NCBI GenBank assembly: GCA_022828085.1
Contig: JAJEIY010000036.1
Span: 87,783-151,782 of the forward strand
Source: Acidobacteriota bacterium
Lineage (GTDB): Bacteria; Acidobacteriota; Vicinamibacteria; Marinacidobacterales; Marinacidobacteraceae
DNA length: 64,000 bases
Direction of reading: 5' to 3'
This document shows positions 44,709 through 52,833 of the stretch, in pieces. Under the pieces are notes generated by a model. The model was not told the DNA's origin. It did no database searches and saw only the letters and a program-made list of their open reading frames with translations. A program made the position numbers and the translations under genes. Position 1 is the first letter of the stretch; each line of letters begins with the position of its first letter.

Positions 44709-46169
44709 TCAGGGCTGCTCCGCGGCTTCCGCCTGCCCGCGAATGGAATAGAGGTGGTTCTGGGTGCGGATCAGGAGGCGGTCTCCCACGATGGCCGGGG
44801 AGGCCAGGCTCCAGTCACCCAGATCGTTGACTCCGGCCAGGCGGTACTCGTCGCCGGCCTCGATCACGAAGGTGTCGCCTTCCTCCCCGAGGGCGAACAC
44901 GTATCCCCCGTAGGCCCACGGCGAAGCGGTGAAGGCGGCGGCGCCCTCCGCGATCCGGGAGCGATAGACCCGTTCGCCCGTATCCACGTCGTAGCGGGCG
45001 AAGATGCCGCGCGAATACAGCACGTACAGGGCTCCGTCATAGATCACCGGGGTCGGCAGGTAGGTCCCGCCGGCGAGGCGGTCGTACCAGAGGACGTGCT
45101 CGTTCGAGTCGGTTCCTTCGGGCGGGGTGATGTCTCCCGCGCCTCCGGGGCGGATCGCCGCGAGCGGCCGGTACTGGCCGCCCGAGGCGCCGGCGGAGAT
45201 GAACAGACGCCCGTCCCACGCGAAGGGGCTCTGGATCGGACCTCCCGCCATGCGCTTCATGTGCCAGAGCGGATTCCCGTCGAGGTCATAGCTGATCACG
45301 ATGCCGGGGCCCAGGGTCACGATCTCGCTGCGCACCTCGTTCTCCCAGACGAAGGGGGTGGACCAGCCCGTCCTGCGCCGCTCGGTGATCTCGCGCGGGG
45401 TGCGCCAGAGCTCCTCTCCGCTGCGCTTGTCGAAAGCGGCGAGGAAACCCGACTCCTCGTTGTCGTTCAGGACGTAGAGGCGGTCTCCGGAGAGCGCGGG
45501 CGAAGCGCCGGTGCCGAAGTCGCGGACGGTCGGATGCGCCGCGAGCGGGGCGTCCCACGCCGGGTTCCCTTCCATGTCGAAAGCGAACAGGCCGTGATGC
45601 GTGAAATAGGCATAGACGTTCGTCCCGTCGGTCACCGGCGTTTCGGAGGCGTAGCTGTTCTTCCGGTGCCGGCCCCCGAGCGGCTGGCCGCGGTAGACCT
45701 CCCGCTCCCAGAGCATGGCCCCGGTGTCGAGGTCGAGACAGTAGACATGGAGACCGATGACGATCTCCTCGGGCAGTTCGCGGTCGCGGGCGAAGAGGCG
45801 CCGATTCACTTCCTCGGGGGGAAGGCCCTGGGCGCGCAGTTCGGCGATGTAGTTGTTGCTGAAATCGGTCCCGAGCGACGGGCCCTTCATTTCCCGGGGA
45901 CTGGTGGCGGCGGTCAGGAAGACGCGGTTCCCCCAGACCACCGGCGACGACCAGCCCACCCCGGGGACCTCGGCGGCCCACTCGACGTTCTCGGTCCGGG
46001 ACCAGGTGACCGGCAGGTCCGGGTGGGCGCCCACCGGGTTTGCGAGCGGTCCCCGGAAGCGGGGCCAGTTGGCGGAAGCGTCGGTTTCGGACGGTTGTTT
46101 CTCTCCCGCCACCGGCGCGGCGGCGAGGATGGCGAAGGCGGCGAGCGCCGCGAGCGGCAGCGGTCTCAT
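44709..46169 (-). CDS. Exported PQQ-like beta-propeller protein
   Basis: A 486-residue protein from the ATG at 46167-46169, which overlaps the DUF1028 stop (ATGA). It has a signal peptide (MRPLPLAALAAFAILAAAPVAG) and then NWPRFRGPLANPVGAHPDLPVTW, the usual opening of PQQ-like propellers. Blades are visible as GWSSPVVWGNRVFLTAA, LYVLNDNEESGFLAAFDKRSGEELW, LFISAGASGG and RLLIRTQNHLYSIRG. No dehydrogenase catalytic motif is present, so it is more likely a structural or sensor protein than a quinoprotein enzyme. Confidence 0.87.
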   Translation of the reverse strand: MRPLPLAALAAFAILAAAPVAGEKQPSETDASANWPRFRGPLANPVGAHPDLPVTWSRTENVEWAAEVPGVGWSSPVVWGNRVFLTAATSPREMKGPSLGTDFSNNYIAELRAQGLPPEEVNRRLFARDRELPEEIVIGLHVYCLDLDTGAMLWEREVYRGQPLGGRHRKNSYASETPVTDGTNVYAYFTHHGLFAFDMEGNPAWDAPLAAHPTVRDFGTGASPALSGDRLYVLNDNEESGFLAAFDKRSGEELWRTPREITERRRTGWSTPFVWENEVRSEIVTLGPGIVISYDLDGNPLWHMKRMAGGPIQSPFAWDGRLFISAGASGGQYRPLAAIRPGGAGDITPPEGTDSNEHVLWYDRLAGGTYLPTPVIYDGALYVLYSRGIFARYDVDTGERVYRSRIAEGAAAFTASPWAYGGYVFALGEEGDTFVIEAGDEYRLAGVNDLGDWSLASPAIVGDRLLIRTQNHLYSIRGQAEAAEQP

Positions 46170-47029
46170 TCGGGGATCAGGGACGGAGGCATCCCGGTGC
46201 GCTTGCTGCCGGCATCCTTCCAGGCGTCGTAGCGGAGCCGGAGGGTGATGACGGGGTTTGCGTTCTCGTGGGGCTGGATGTCCTCGTCGCTGACGCTGAT
46301 GTACGCGTAGTAGTCGCCGTCGTTGTGCGACTGGCCCAGCGCGTCGTCCCGGTTCGCGATGGCGATGTAGGCGACGTGGGAGGTCTTGCCGTCGCAGGGG
46401 GCGGCGGGCTTCGGTTCCTCCTCGCAGGTGCAGCGCTTGTCGCCGCCGGCGCGGTCCGCGCCTTCCATGGCGGCCATCACCCGGTCGGCGAGGGTGCCCT
46501 TCGCCCGCATGAACGCGAGCACGGCGTCCTCCGCCACGTCGTCGTCGAAGAGGATGTTCCCCTGGACCTGGACGAAGATGTCGTCTCCGACCTGGCCCGC
46601 CACGTAGAGCGACGCCGCGCTGTTGCGGCTCCCGTTGAAGCCGGCGCTCCGGCCCTGGAGATCCAGGATGCCGAACTGCCGCCGCTCCATCTGCGGCTCG
46701 TCCTTGAGGTTCTCCTGCTCGCGAAGGAGTTCGATGATCCGCTCCGGATCGGTCCCCTTCCGGATTTCCTCGTAGACGAGCATCTGGTTCGCGCGCGTGT
46801 TGTCCACGCCGGCCTGGCAGGCGGCGACTCCCACGCCGGGCACGATCACGGCCTGGATGTCCATCAGGTCCCGCGCGGGGCGGGGCGGAAACCGCGACTG
46901 CCGAACGCAGGTGGCCGAGGCGACGATCACCTGGCCGGAGTTGCGGTCCACCGCGATCACCGACCAGGTGGCGAGTGCCGCCGTCGGCGCCAGCAACGCC
47001 GCCATGGCGAGAAGTGCGATGCGTCTCAT
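46166..47029 (-). CDS. DUF1028 (Ntn-hydrolase-like) exported protein
   Basis: A 287-residue protein: signal peptide MRRIALLAMAALLAPTAALA, then TWSVIAVDRNSGQVIVASATC, the DUF1028 start. The family pieces GVGVAACQAGVDNTRANQMLVYEEIRKGTDPERIIELL and RRQFGILDLQGRSAGFNG follow, as does the VQGNILFDDDV segment. An unusual Cys-containing insert (CTCEEEPKPAAPCDG, about 203-217) sits before the last strands. The biochemical role of DUF1028 is unknown. It leads the operon with the PQQ propeller and M23 genes. Confidence 0.85.
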   Translation of the reverse strand: MRRIALLAMAALLAPTAALATWSVIAVDRNSGQVIVASATCVRQSRFPPRPARDLMDIQAVIVPGVGVAACQAGVDNTRANQMLVYEEIRKGTDPERIIELLREQENLKDEPQMERRQFGILDLQGRSAGFNGSRNSAASLYVAGQVGDDIFVQVQGNILFDDDVAEDAVLAFMRAKGTLADRVMAAMEGADRAGGDKRCTCEEEPKPAAPCDGKTSHVAYIAIANRDDALGQSHNDGDYYAYISVSDEDIQPHENANPVITLRLRYDAWKDAGSKRTGMPPSLIPE

Positions 47030-47306
47030 GGGCGCCTCCCGGGTGAGAGGCTATCGCGTCCGGTCGGACAGAGGTCACCGGCGCGATCCGAACCGGCCGC
47101 TGCGGGGACGGGAGCGCGGGACATGGCGCGCCGCCAACCGGCGGTTGGGGGGACAGGGGGGATCCGTGGCCTTCCCCTTGCTTGCCCTCCTCCCGGACGG
47201 TGGAGTTTTCCGGGGCATGCGCGGGCGCACGGTGGCTTCGCAGCCATCCTGCGCCGAGGCGATCCTTGCCGAGACTCCGCGGAGCCTTCGTTGGAGGTGT
47301 TCGGTG

Positions 47307-49928
47307 ATGAGCAGGTTCTCGAGCTGCCATTTGGTCTGTCTGCTGGGCGCCTCAGTCCTGGCCGCGGGTTGCGGTCAGGATTCGGTGGCGCCGTCGTCCA
47401 CGGTCCCGCGTCGCGCACTTCCGGGAGATCCGGTACGGGATTGGCTCGACGCCAACGGCAAGCCGTTCGAGGGTCCCCATCTCTCGCTTCCCCACCAGGA
47501 GCTGGAGTTCATGAGGGAACTGGTGGGCGACGCCCGCATCGTCTCCCTGGGTGAGAACACCCACGGGGCTCGCGACTTCTTCGAGATGAAGGCCCGCGTG
47601 CTGCGCTTCCTGGTGGAGGAGATGGGGTTCAACACCTTCGGCATCGAAGCCACCTGGCCGGAGGCGCGGCTTCTGGACCGGTACGTTCGGACCGGCGAGG
47701 GTGACGCAAGGGAGCTGCTCCAGGGTCTCTTCTTCTGGACCTGGCGGACCGAGTCGGTGCTCGAGATGATCGAGTGGATGCGCACCCACAACGAGGCGGG
47801 CGGCGACATCGGGTTTCACGGCTTCGACATGCAGTTCCCGGGCCTCGCGCTCGAGAACGTGCGCGCCTATTTCCGCGAGGTGGATCCCGATCGGGTCGGG
47901 ATCGTCAACGAATGGATCCAGTGCCTCGACGCTTTCGCGAACGACGAAAGGGGACGGTTCCCGACTCGGCGTTACGCCAGCCAGCCCCTCGCCTATCAAC
48001 GAGACTGCGCTGCTTCACTGCAGGAGGTCCGCAACCTGCTGTTCGTGAGGCGGGCGCAGTACGAGGCCGCTTCGGGAACGGACGCGTTCGAGGTCGCCCT
48101 CCGGAGCCTGCGCGTCGCCGTTCAATACCACCTCGATGAGACAGGCGAACAGGATCGCGACGAATCCATGGCGGAAAACGTCGGCTGGATCAGCGACCGG
48201 ATCGGGCCGGACGGGCGAATGGTCCTCTGGGCCCACAACTACCACGTCTCCACACAGGAGGGGGCCCAGGGTCATTTCATGCGGCAGACATTCGGGGACG
48301 ACATGGTGGTGGTCGGTTTCAGCCACGCCCGCGGCCACTTCACCGCGATTACCCGGACTGGGTCGCAGTACCGGGGACTGGCCGAGCACGAACTCGACGA
48401 GCCCGTCGAGGGCTCCTTCGAGAGCTATCTGGAGAGGGCCTCCGCGCCCCGGTTCGTGCTCGATCTCCGGGACCTGGGCACGATCTCGGCGGGAAACTCA
48501 TGGCTCACGGAGACGCGGCCGTTCCGCGGCATCGGCGCCGTCTACGACCCCGACGAACCCGGTGACTACTGGCATGAGGCCCCGCTCCGGGAGTGGTACG
48601 ACGTGATCATCCACTTCGAGTCCACGCGCGCGACCGCGGTGCTGCCGACGGTGACGCCGAGACCCGAACCAGTTCCCGACCCGACGGCCGCCGAGGAGTG
48701 GATCGAAACCAGTGCCGTGCCGTTCCACGGCACTCACTTCTCTCTCCCGCACCGCGATCTTGCCGGCGTCGGGGAGGTGGTTGGCGAGGCCCGCATCGTC
48801 GCCGTCGGCGAGAACACCTACGGCACCCGCGACTTCCACCAGATGAAGGCCCGCCTCTTTCGCTATCTCGTGGAAGAGAAGGGTTTCGACACGTTCGCGC
48901 TCGAGGGCACCTGGCCGGAGACCCGCCTCCTGAACCGCTACCTGCAAACCGGCGAGGGAGACCCCCACAGGCTGCTGTCCGGAATGCACTTCTGGGTGTG
49001 GAGATCCGAGTCCATGCTCGAACTCATCAAGTGGATGCGGGCCTACAACGAAGACGGAGGCCACCTGGAATTCCATGGATTCGACATGCAGTACCCGGGA
49101 CTGGCGCTCAGGAACGTCCGCGAGTACCTGCGTTCGGTGGATCCCGAACGCGCGGCGTCGGTGGGGGCCGATCTCAACTGTCTCGAGACCTTTGCCAACG
49201 ACCACACCGGACGGTTCCCCAGTTCACGATACGCCGATCAGACCGAGATCTACCGGTCCGCCTGCGGGGATTCGCTCGAGGCAGTGCGGGAAGACCTGGT
49301 CGCGAACCGGGACGAATACGAAGCGGCATCCGATGAGGATGCCTTCGCGGTAGCGCTCCAAAGCCTGCGGGTGGCGGTTCAGTACCACCTGATGTTTGCC
49401 CGCGAGCAGTCACGCTCGGAGTCCATGGCCGAGAACATCGCCTGGATCAACGGGCGCGTCGGGCCGGGCGGTGGGCTGGTCCTTTGGGCCCACAACTCCC
49501 ATTTCGCGCGAAATCCCGCCGCCACGGGGTTTCACCTGCACGAGATGTTCGGGGACGATCTGCTCAGCGTCGCCTTCGGCCACGAAAGCGGGCAGTTCAC
49601 GGCTGTCACGCGCCGGGGATCGGAGTACGTCGGCCAAATGGTGAACGAGTTGAGCCCTCCAATTCCCCACTCGTTCGAGTACTACCTGGCGGGCGCCTCC
49701 GCGTCCCGTCTGGTACTCGACCTGCGCACCTGGGACGCGAGTTCGCCGGGCAGTGCCTGGCTCGGCGACCTCCGTCCGTTCCGCAACATCGGCTGCTGCT
49801 ACGACCCTGACACCCCGGAGAGTTACTGGCGCTCGATTCCCTTGGCACGTTGGTACGACGTGCTGATCTTCTTCAAGTCGACCCGGCCTGCGGTGGTGCT
49901 TCCCGCACTCACCCCGGATCCCTGGTAA
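47307..49928 (+). CDS. Lipoprotein with two fused erythromycin-esterase-type domains
   Basis: The ATG at 47307, with GGAGG 9 bp upstream, gives 873 residues with a lipobox SVLAAGC (16-22). Two homologous domains follow, about 40-440 and 460-873. Each contains the erythromycin esterase/Tiki-like layout: GENTxG, RxF-MKAR-FRYLVEE, E-TWPE-RLL-RY, GFDMQ-PGLAL, and WAHNxH. Domain 1 has the catalytic His (GENTHG, H86) and Glu (E83). Domain 2 reads GENTYG, so His is replaced by Tyr505, while the other motif residues remain. Domain 1 may hydrolyse an ester; domain 2 is probably inactive or altered. Resistance to macrolides cannot be inferred. Confidence 0.9.
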   Translation: MSRFSSCHLVCLLGASVLAAGCGQDSVAPSSTVPRRALPGDPVRDWLDANGKPFEGPHLSLPHQELEFMRELVGDARIVSLGENTHGARDFFEMKARVLRFLVEEMGFNTFGIEATWPEARLLDRYVRTGEGDARELLQGLFFWTWRTESVLEMIEWMRTHNEAGGDIGFHGFDMQFPGLALENVRAYFREVDPDRVGIVNEWIQCLDAFANDERGRFPTRRYASQPLAYQRDCAASLQEVRNLLFVRRAQYEAASGTDAFEVALRSLRVAVQYHLDETGEQDRDESMAENVGWISDRIGPDGRMVLWAHNYHVSTQEGAQGHFMRQTFGDDMVVVGFSHARGHFTAITRTGSQYRGLAEHELDEPVEGSFESYLERASAPRFVLDLRDLGTISAGNSWLTETRPFRGIGAVYDPDEPGDYWHEAPLREWYDVIIHFESTRATAVLPTVTPRPEPVPDPTAAEEWIETSAVPFHGTHFSLPHRDLAGVGEVVGEARIVAVGENTYGTRDFHQMKARLFRYLVEEKGFDTFALEGTWPETRLLNRYLQTGEGDPHRLLSGMHFWVWRSESMLELIKWMRAYNEDGGHLEFHGFDMQYPGLALRNVREYLRSVDPERAASVGADLNCLETFANDHTGRFPSSRYADQTEIYRSACGDSLEAVREDLVANRDEYEAASDEDAFAVALQSLRVAVQYHLMFAREQSRSESMAENIAWINGRVGPGGGLVLWAHNSHFARNPAATGFHLHEMFGDDLLSVAFGHESGQFTAVTRRGSEYVGQMVNELSPPIPHSFEYYLAGASASRLVLDLRTWDASSPGSAWLGDLRPFRNIGCCYDPDTPESYWRSIPLARWYDVLIFFKSTRPAVVLPALTPDPW

Positions 49929-49985
49929 GGCTTGCGGGTGGGACCGCAGGACGGCCCACGCGTCGTTCCCGCTTGAAATGCCGGC

Positions 49986-50114
49986 CTAGCGGGCGTCCGG
50001 CCCGGGGCTCCGGCGCGCGGTCGTCGAACCGGGCGATTCCACGGTGGCGAGGTAAAGGCCGCCCGGGACCAGAACCGCCGTCAGGGCGGCGAGAAGGAGG
50101 GCGAGGATCGTCAT
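49986..50114 (-). CDS. Possible 42-residue membrane peptide
   Basis: From the ATG at 50112-50114 the product has one hydrophobic segment (MTILALLLAALTAVLVPGGLYLA) and a polar tail. The Shine-Dalgarno is weak and there is no neighbour support. The rest of the 297-bp gap 49929-50225 shows no gene. It could be chance. Confidence 0.3.
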   Translation of the reverse strand: MTILALLLAALTAVLVPGGLYLATVESPGSTTARRSPGPDAR

Positions 50115-50225
50115 GGGGACATCATGGCGGCCGAGTGCGCCAAAAGGTGTCCCCCCTGCCGGCATCCCCCCGGCCGCCACGCCGGTCCCGGGGTCGCGCG
50201 TTGGAACCGGCCGGCGGCTCGTCCT

Positions 50226-51431
50226 CTAGTGCAGCTCCCGCTCCGCCACCACGTCCACGTCGCCGTCGAAGAGCCGGCGCGGCGCCACCTCGACGGGTTT
50301 CGGCAGCCTGTCATGGCCCGTCTCCTCCGGCTGGCCGCCCAGCTCGCGCAGTTTCCGCAGGTGCGGCGTGAGACGCGACTCGGCCGACCCCGCCGCGGCG
50401 TTGTAGACAGCGTTCGTCCGGGCGAGCTGGCTGCCGACGTCGGCGAAGTGACCGAGGAATATCTCGAGACGCTTTTCGAGTTCGAGACCGGCCCGCTTCA
50501 TTTCCTCGGCGTTCCGGGTGCTGGTCTCGCTTCGCCACATCGCGGCGACGCTCCAGAGCAGGCCGAGAAGGGTGTGCGGGGTGGCGAGCACCACCTTCCG
50601 GTTCGCGGCGTACTGAAGGAGGTCCGGCTCGTGCCGGATGGCTTCCGCGAGCAGCGACTCGATGGGCAGGAACATCACCGTGAACGGCGGGCCGTCGCCG
50701 AGCTTCACCGGATACTCGCGCTTGCCGAGCGCGTCGGCGTGCGACTTCACGCACCTGGCGTGCTTGGCGAAGGCCGCCTCCTGGAGTTCCGGCGAATCCA
50801 CGTCGGTCGCGGTCAGGTAGTCGTCCATCGGCACCTTGGAATCCACCGGGAGCACCGCTCCTCCGGGTAGCTGGAGCAGCAGGTCGGGCCGAGCGCCATT
50901 CGTTCCGGTCTGGGTCCGGAAGTCGGAATGGGCGGTGAGCCCCACCGACTCGATCAGGGTCTGGAGCTGGATCTCGCCCCAGCGGCCGCGAGCCTGGCGG
51001 TCGCCCTTCAGCGCCTCGCGGAGGGACCGGCTGCTGCCCAGCACGCTCTGCACGTGCTCCGAGAGGTTCTTGGCCACCTCTTCGAGGGCGCCATGTTCCC
51101 GGGCCCGCTTTCGCTCCAGCTCGCGCGCGAGACCCTCGACCTTGGCGAGCGACTCGCGCAGGGGCCCCGCGGTCTCCGCGAACTTCGCCTGGCCGAGTTC
51201 CCGGTCCGAGCGGGCCGCGGCCTGGAGGCGTTCGACCGCCTGTCCGGTGGCGTGTTCGTAGGCCTCCCGGGCCTGCTGGTTGCTCTCGGCGGCCGCGGCG
51301 CGCGCGATGTTGTCGACGTGCCTGCGGGTTTCCGCGCGGCCAGCCCGTTCGCCGGTGCGGAACCCCACGAAGTAGCAGGTGGCGCCGACGAGGCCCGCGG
51401 CGAGCAGGGCAAGAAGGAGGGTCGCGCTCAT
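50226..51431 (-). CDS. rmuC: DNA recombination protein RmuC
   Basis: A 401-residue protein: an N-terminal membrane anchor (SATLLLALLAAGLVGATCYFVGF), a long coiled coil (about 40-140, rich in Ala, Glu, Arg), then the RmuC nuclease-fold domain: GRWGEIQLQTLIESVGL, ARPDLLLQLPGGAVLPVDSKVPMDDY, PPFTVMFLPIESLLAEAI, VVLATPHTLLGLLWSVAAMWR. The PD-(D/E)XK-like Asp, Asp-x-Lys residues are there. RmuC limits inversions at inverted repeats. ATG 51440 is an alternative start. An RHH protein gene precedes it on the same strand. Confidence 0.93.
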   Translation of the reverse strand: MSATLLLALLAAGLVGATCYFVGFRTGERAGRAETRRHVDNIARAAAAESNQQAREAYEHATGQAVERLQAAARSDRELGQAKFAETAGPLRESLAKVEGLARELERKRAREHGALEEVAKNLSEHVQSVLGSSRSLREALKGDRQARGRWGEIQLQTLIESVGLTAHSDFRTQTGTNGARPDLLLQLPGGAVLPVDSKVPMDDYLTATDVDSPELQEAAFAKHARCVKSHADALGKREYPVKLGDGPPFTVMFLPIESLLAEAIRHEPDLLQYAANRKVVLATPHTLLGLLWSVAAMWRSETSTRNAEEMKRAGLELEKRLEIFLGHFADVGSQLARTNAVYNAAAGSAESRLTPHLRKLRELGGQPEETGHDRLPKPVEVAPRRLFDGDVDVVAERELH

Positions 51432-51507
51432 GGCGTGCATTCTCCGAGGCGGATACGCCAGAACCTGACACCCCCGGCGCCCGGGAATCGGGCGAGGGCG
51501 GCGGGCC

Positions 51508-51726
51508 TCATTCCGGAGTCCTCCGGGCGGGCCGGGAGTGCGGCGGCTGCCGGAAAAGAGGACCGCGGCGGAAGATGTAGGCGGCGACCGCGTCGCGGAC
51601 CACCCAGGCGAGCGACACCCGTTTCTCGGCGGCGATCTTCCGGAGTTCCTCGTAGTCCGCGGCGTCGAAGGAGACGGAGACCCGGCGGACGGTGTCCCGG
51701 GAGGGGGCCCGCGCAGCTTGCACCAT
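51508..51726 (-). CDS. Ribbon-helix-helix (CopG-like) DNA-binding protein
   Basis: A 72-residue protein with a clear RHH fold: RRVSVSFDAADYEELRKIAAEKRVSLAWVVRDAVAAYIF (about residues 14-52), the strand RVSVSF being the DNA-contacting ribbon. The tail is Pro/Arg-rich. It lies 76 bp upstream of rmuC on the same strand. Its start codon sits inside a row of three TGCACCA half-sites spaced exactly 10 bp apart, the spacing RHH dimers use, so it very likely represses itself. No toxin gene is adjacent. Confidence 0.85.
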   Translation of the reverse strand: MVQAARAPSRDTVRRVSVSFDAADYEELRKIAAEKRVSLAWVVRDAVAAYIFRRGPLFRQPPHSRPARRTPE

Positions 51727-51745
51727 GATGCACCATTGTGGTGCA
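51719..51745 (-). promoter_or_regulatory. Triple half-site operator over the RHH start codon
   Basis: TGCACCAT at 51719 and 51729 are direct repeats, and TGGTGCA at 51739 is their inverse, forming TGCACCATTGTGGTGCA (51729-51745) with the middle site. Successive half-sites begin 10 bp apart, one helical turn. The RHH ATG (51724-51726) is inside the first site. Confidence 0.6.
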
Positions 51746-51819
51746 GCGAGGAGCGCGGATCAAATGCGAGCCCTGAACGGTGATGCGGCGCTCCGAGGTG
51801 TTTTTCGCGGTCCGCTCGT

Positions 51820-52764
51820 TCAGATTTCGGCCACGCGGGCCATCGGGCCGCGCAGAATCTGGACGGAGGCGCCGGCCGGCACCTCCGCCGAGACGACGGC
51901 CAGGGCGAGGCTGGCCGGACCGCCCCAGCCGTCCGGGCGCCCGGCGGCGCTCGTGACCCGGCCGGCGCGATCAGCGTGGAAGAGGACGACCGATTCGGCC
52001 TGGGGAACGAACTCCGCGTCGAACTCCAGCCGGCGCAGGACACGCGGGATCCGGCCGCGGTGCGCCTGCCGCGCCACGTACTCCTGGCCGATGTAGCAGC
52101 CCCTGCCGAGGCGGACGTGTGCGGAGAGCCCGCTCTGGAGGGGCAGGGACCGTTCGTCCAGTTCGGCGCCCCACCGCGGCTCGCCCGCGAGGATCCGGAG
52201 GTACTCCTGTTCTTCGGGCGACGCTTCCACGGATTCGCCGCCGTCTTCGATCAGGTCGCGGAACGAAGTGCGGCCGCTGCTCCGGAGTCCGACGTGGACG
52301 ATCGTCTTCGCCGGCCACGGCCGGAAATCACGGCGGACGAACCCGAATCCGGTCTCCAGCACCCACCCCGGGGAGTTCGGATCCGGCCGGCCGGGACTCG
52401 GACCGGTGTCCGTGCAGACGATCTCGAAGTCGCCGCGTTCCGCGACCGCGATCTCCACATCGTCCGCGATCCGGTACCGGTCCAGCGCCGCCGCGAGCGC
52501 CTCCTCGCGGGCACGTTCGCAATCGAGGAGCACCGCCCCGCTCGTGACCGTCGCGACCGCCGGCGCGATCAGGCTGCCTCTCGGCCCGAGGAGGGCTGTC
52601 CGCGCCGCGCCGGGAGCCTCCGGCAGGTCGCCGGACATGATGCGCGTGAGGAAGGCGACCCGGTCGTTGCCGGTGACGACCACCATGCCACGGCTGCCGG
52701 TCCGCACCGAAAAAAGCGGATCGGCGCCGGGAAACTCCAGGAATTGCGGGTTTGAATCCTCCAT
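51820..52764 (-). CDS. ygfZ: YgfZ/GcvT-domain folate-binding protein
   Basis: A 314-residue protein with the YgfZ signature GRGCYIGQEYVARQ (about 221-234), whose Cys is essential in E. coli YgfZ. It also has the GcvT-like N-terminal segment TGNDRVAFLTRIMSGDL and LLGPRGSLIAPAV. YgfZ uses folate to maintain certain Fe-S enzymes, among them MiaB-type radical SAM enzymes. GGAG lies 7 bp before the ATG. It is divergent across 69 bp from the aminotransferase-like gene, which may be functionally related. Confidence 0.9.
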   Translation of the reverse strand: MEDSNPQFLEFPGADPLFSVRTGSRGMVVVTGNDRVAFLTRIMSGDLPEAPGAARTALLGPRGSLIAPAVATVTSGAVLLDCERAREEALAAALDRYRIADDVEIAVAERGDFEIVCTDTGPSPGRPDPNSPGWVLETGFGFVRRDFRPWPAKTIVHVGLRSSGRTSFRDLIEDGGESVEASPEEQEYLRILAGEPRWGAELDERSLPLQSGLSAHVRLGRGCYIGQEYVARQAHRGRIPRVLRRLEFDAEFVPQAESVVLFHADRAGRVTSAAGRPDGWGGPASLALAVVSAEVPAGASVQILRGPMARVAEI

Positions 52765-52783
52765 AGATCGCTCCGGGCGCTTT

Positions 52784-52789
52784 ATCCTA
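52784..52789 (-). promoter_or_regulatory. Putative -10 element of ygfZ (TAGGAT)
   Basis: ATTAGGATAAAG on the minus strand lies 19 bp before the ygfZ start in the divergent 69-bp gap. No convincing -35. Confidence 0.3.
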
Positions 52790-52833
52790 ATCGGGGGTGG
52801 GCGTTCGCCCCGGCCCGGAGGCCCCTGCCACTC

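Noticed and set aside
46170..47330. Upstream extension of the PQQ propeller frame
   Set aside because: Antisense or out of frame with the DUF1028 gene; a signal peptide begins at 46169.
47307..49928. Macrolide-resistance gene
   Set aside because: The family is wide and mostly not resistance-related; the protein is an exported lipoprotein with a fused, altered domain, so resistance is not supported.
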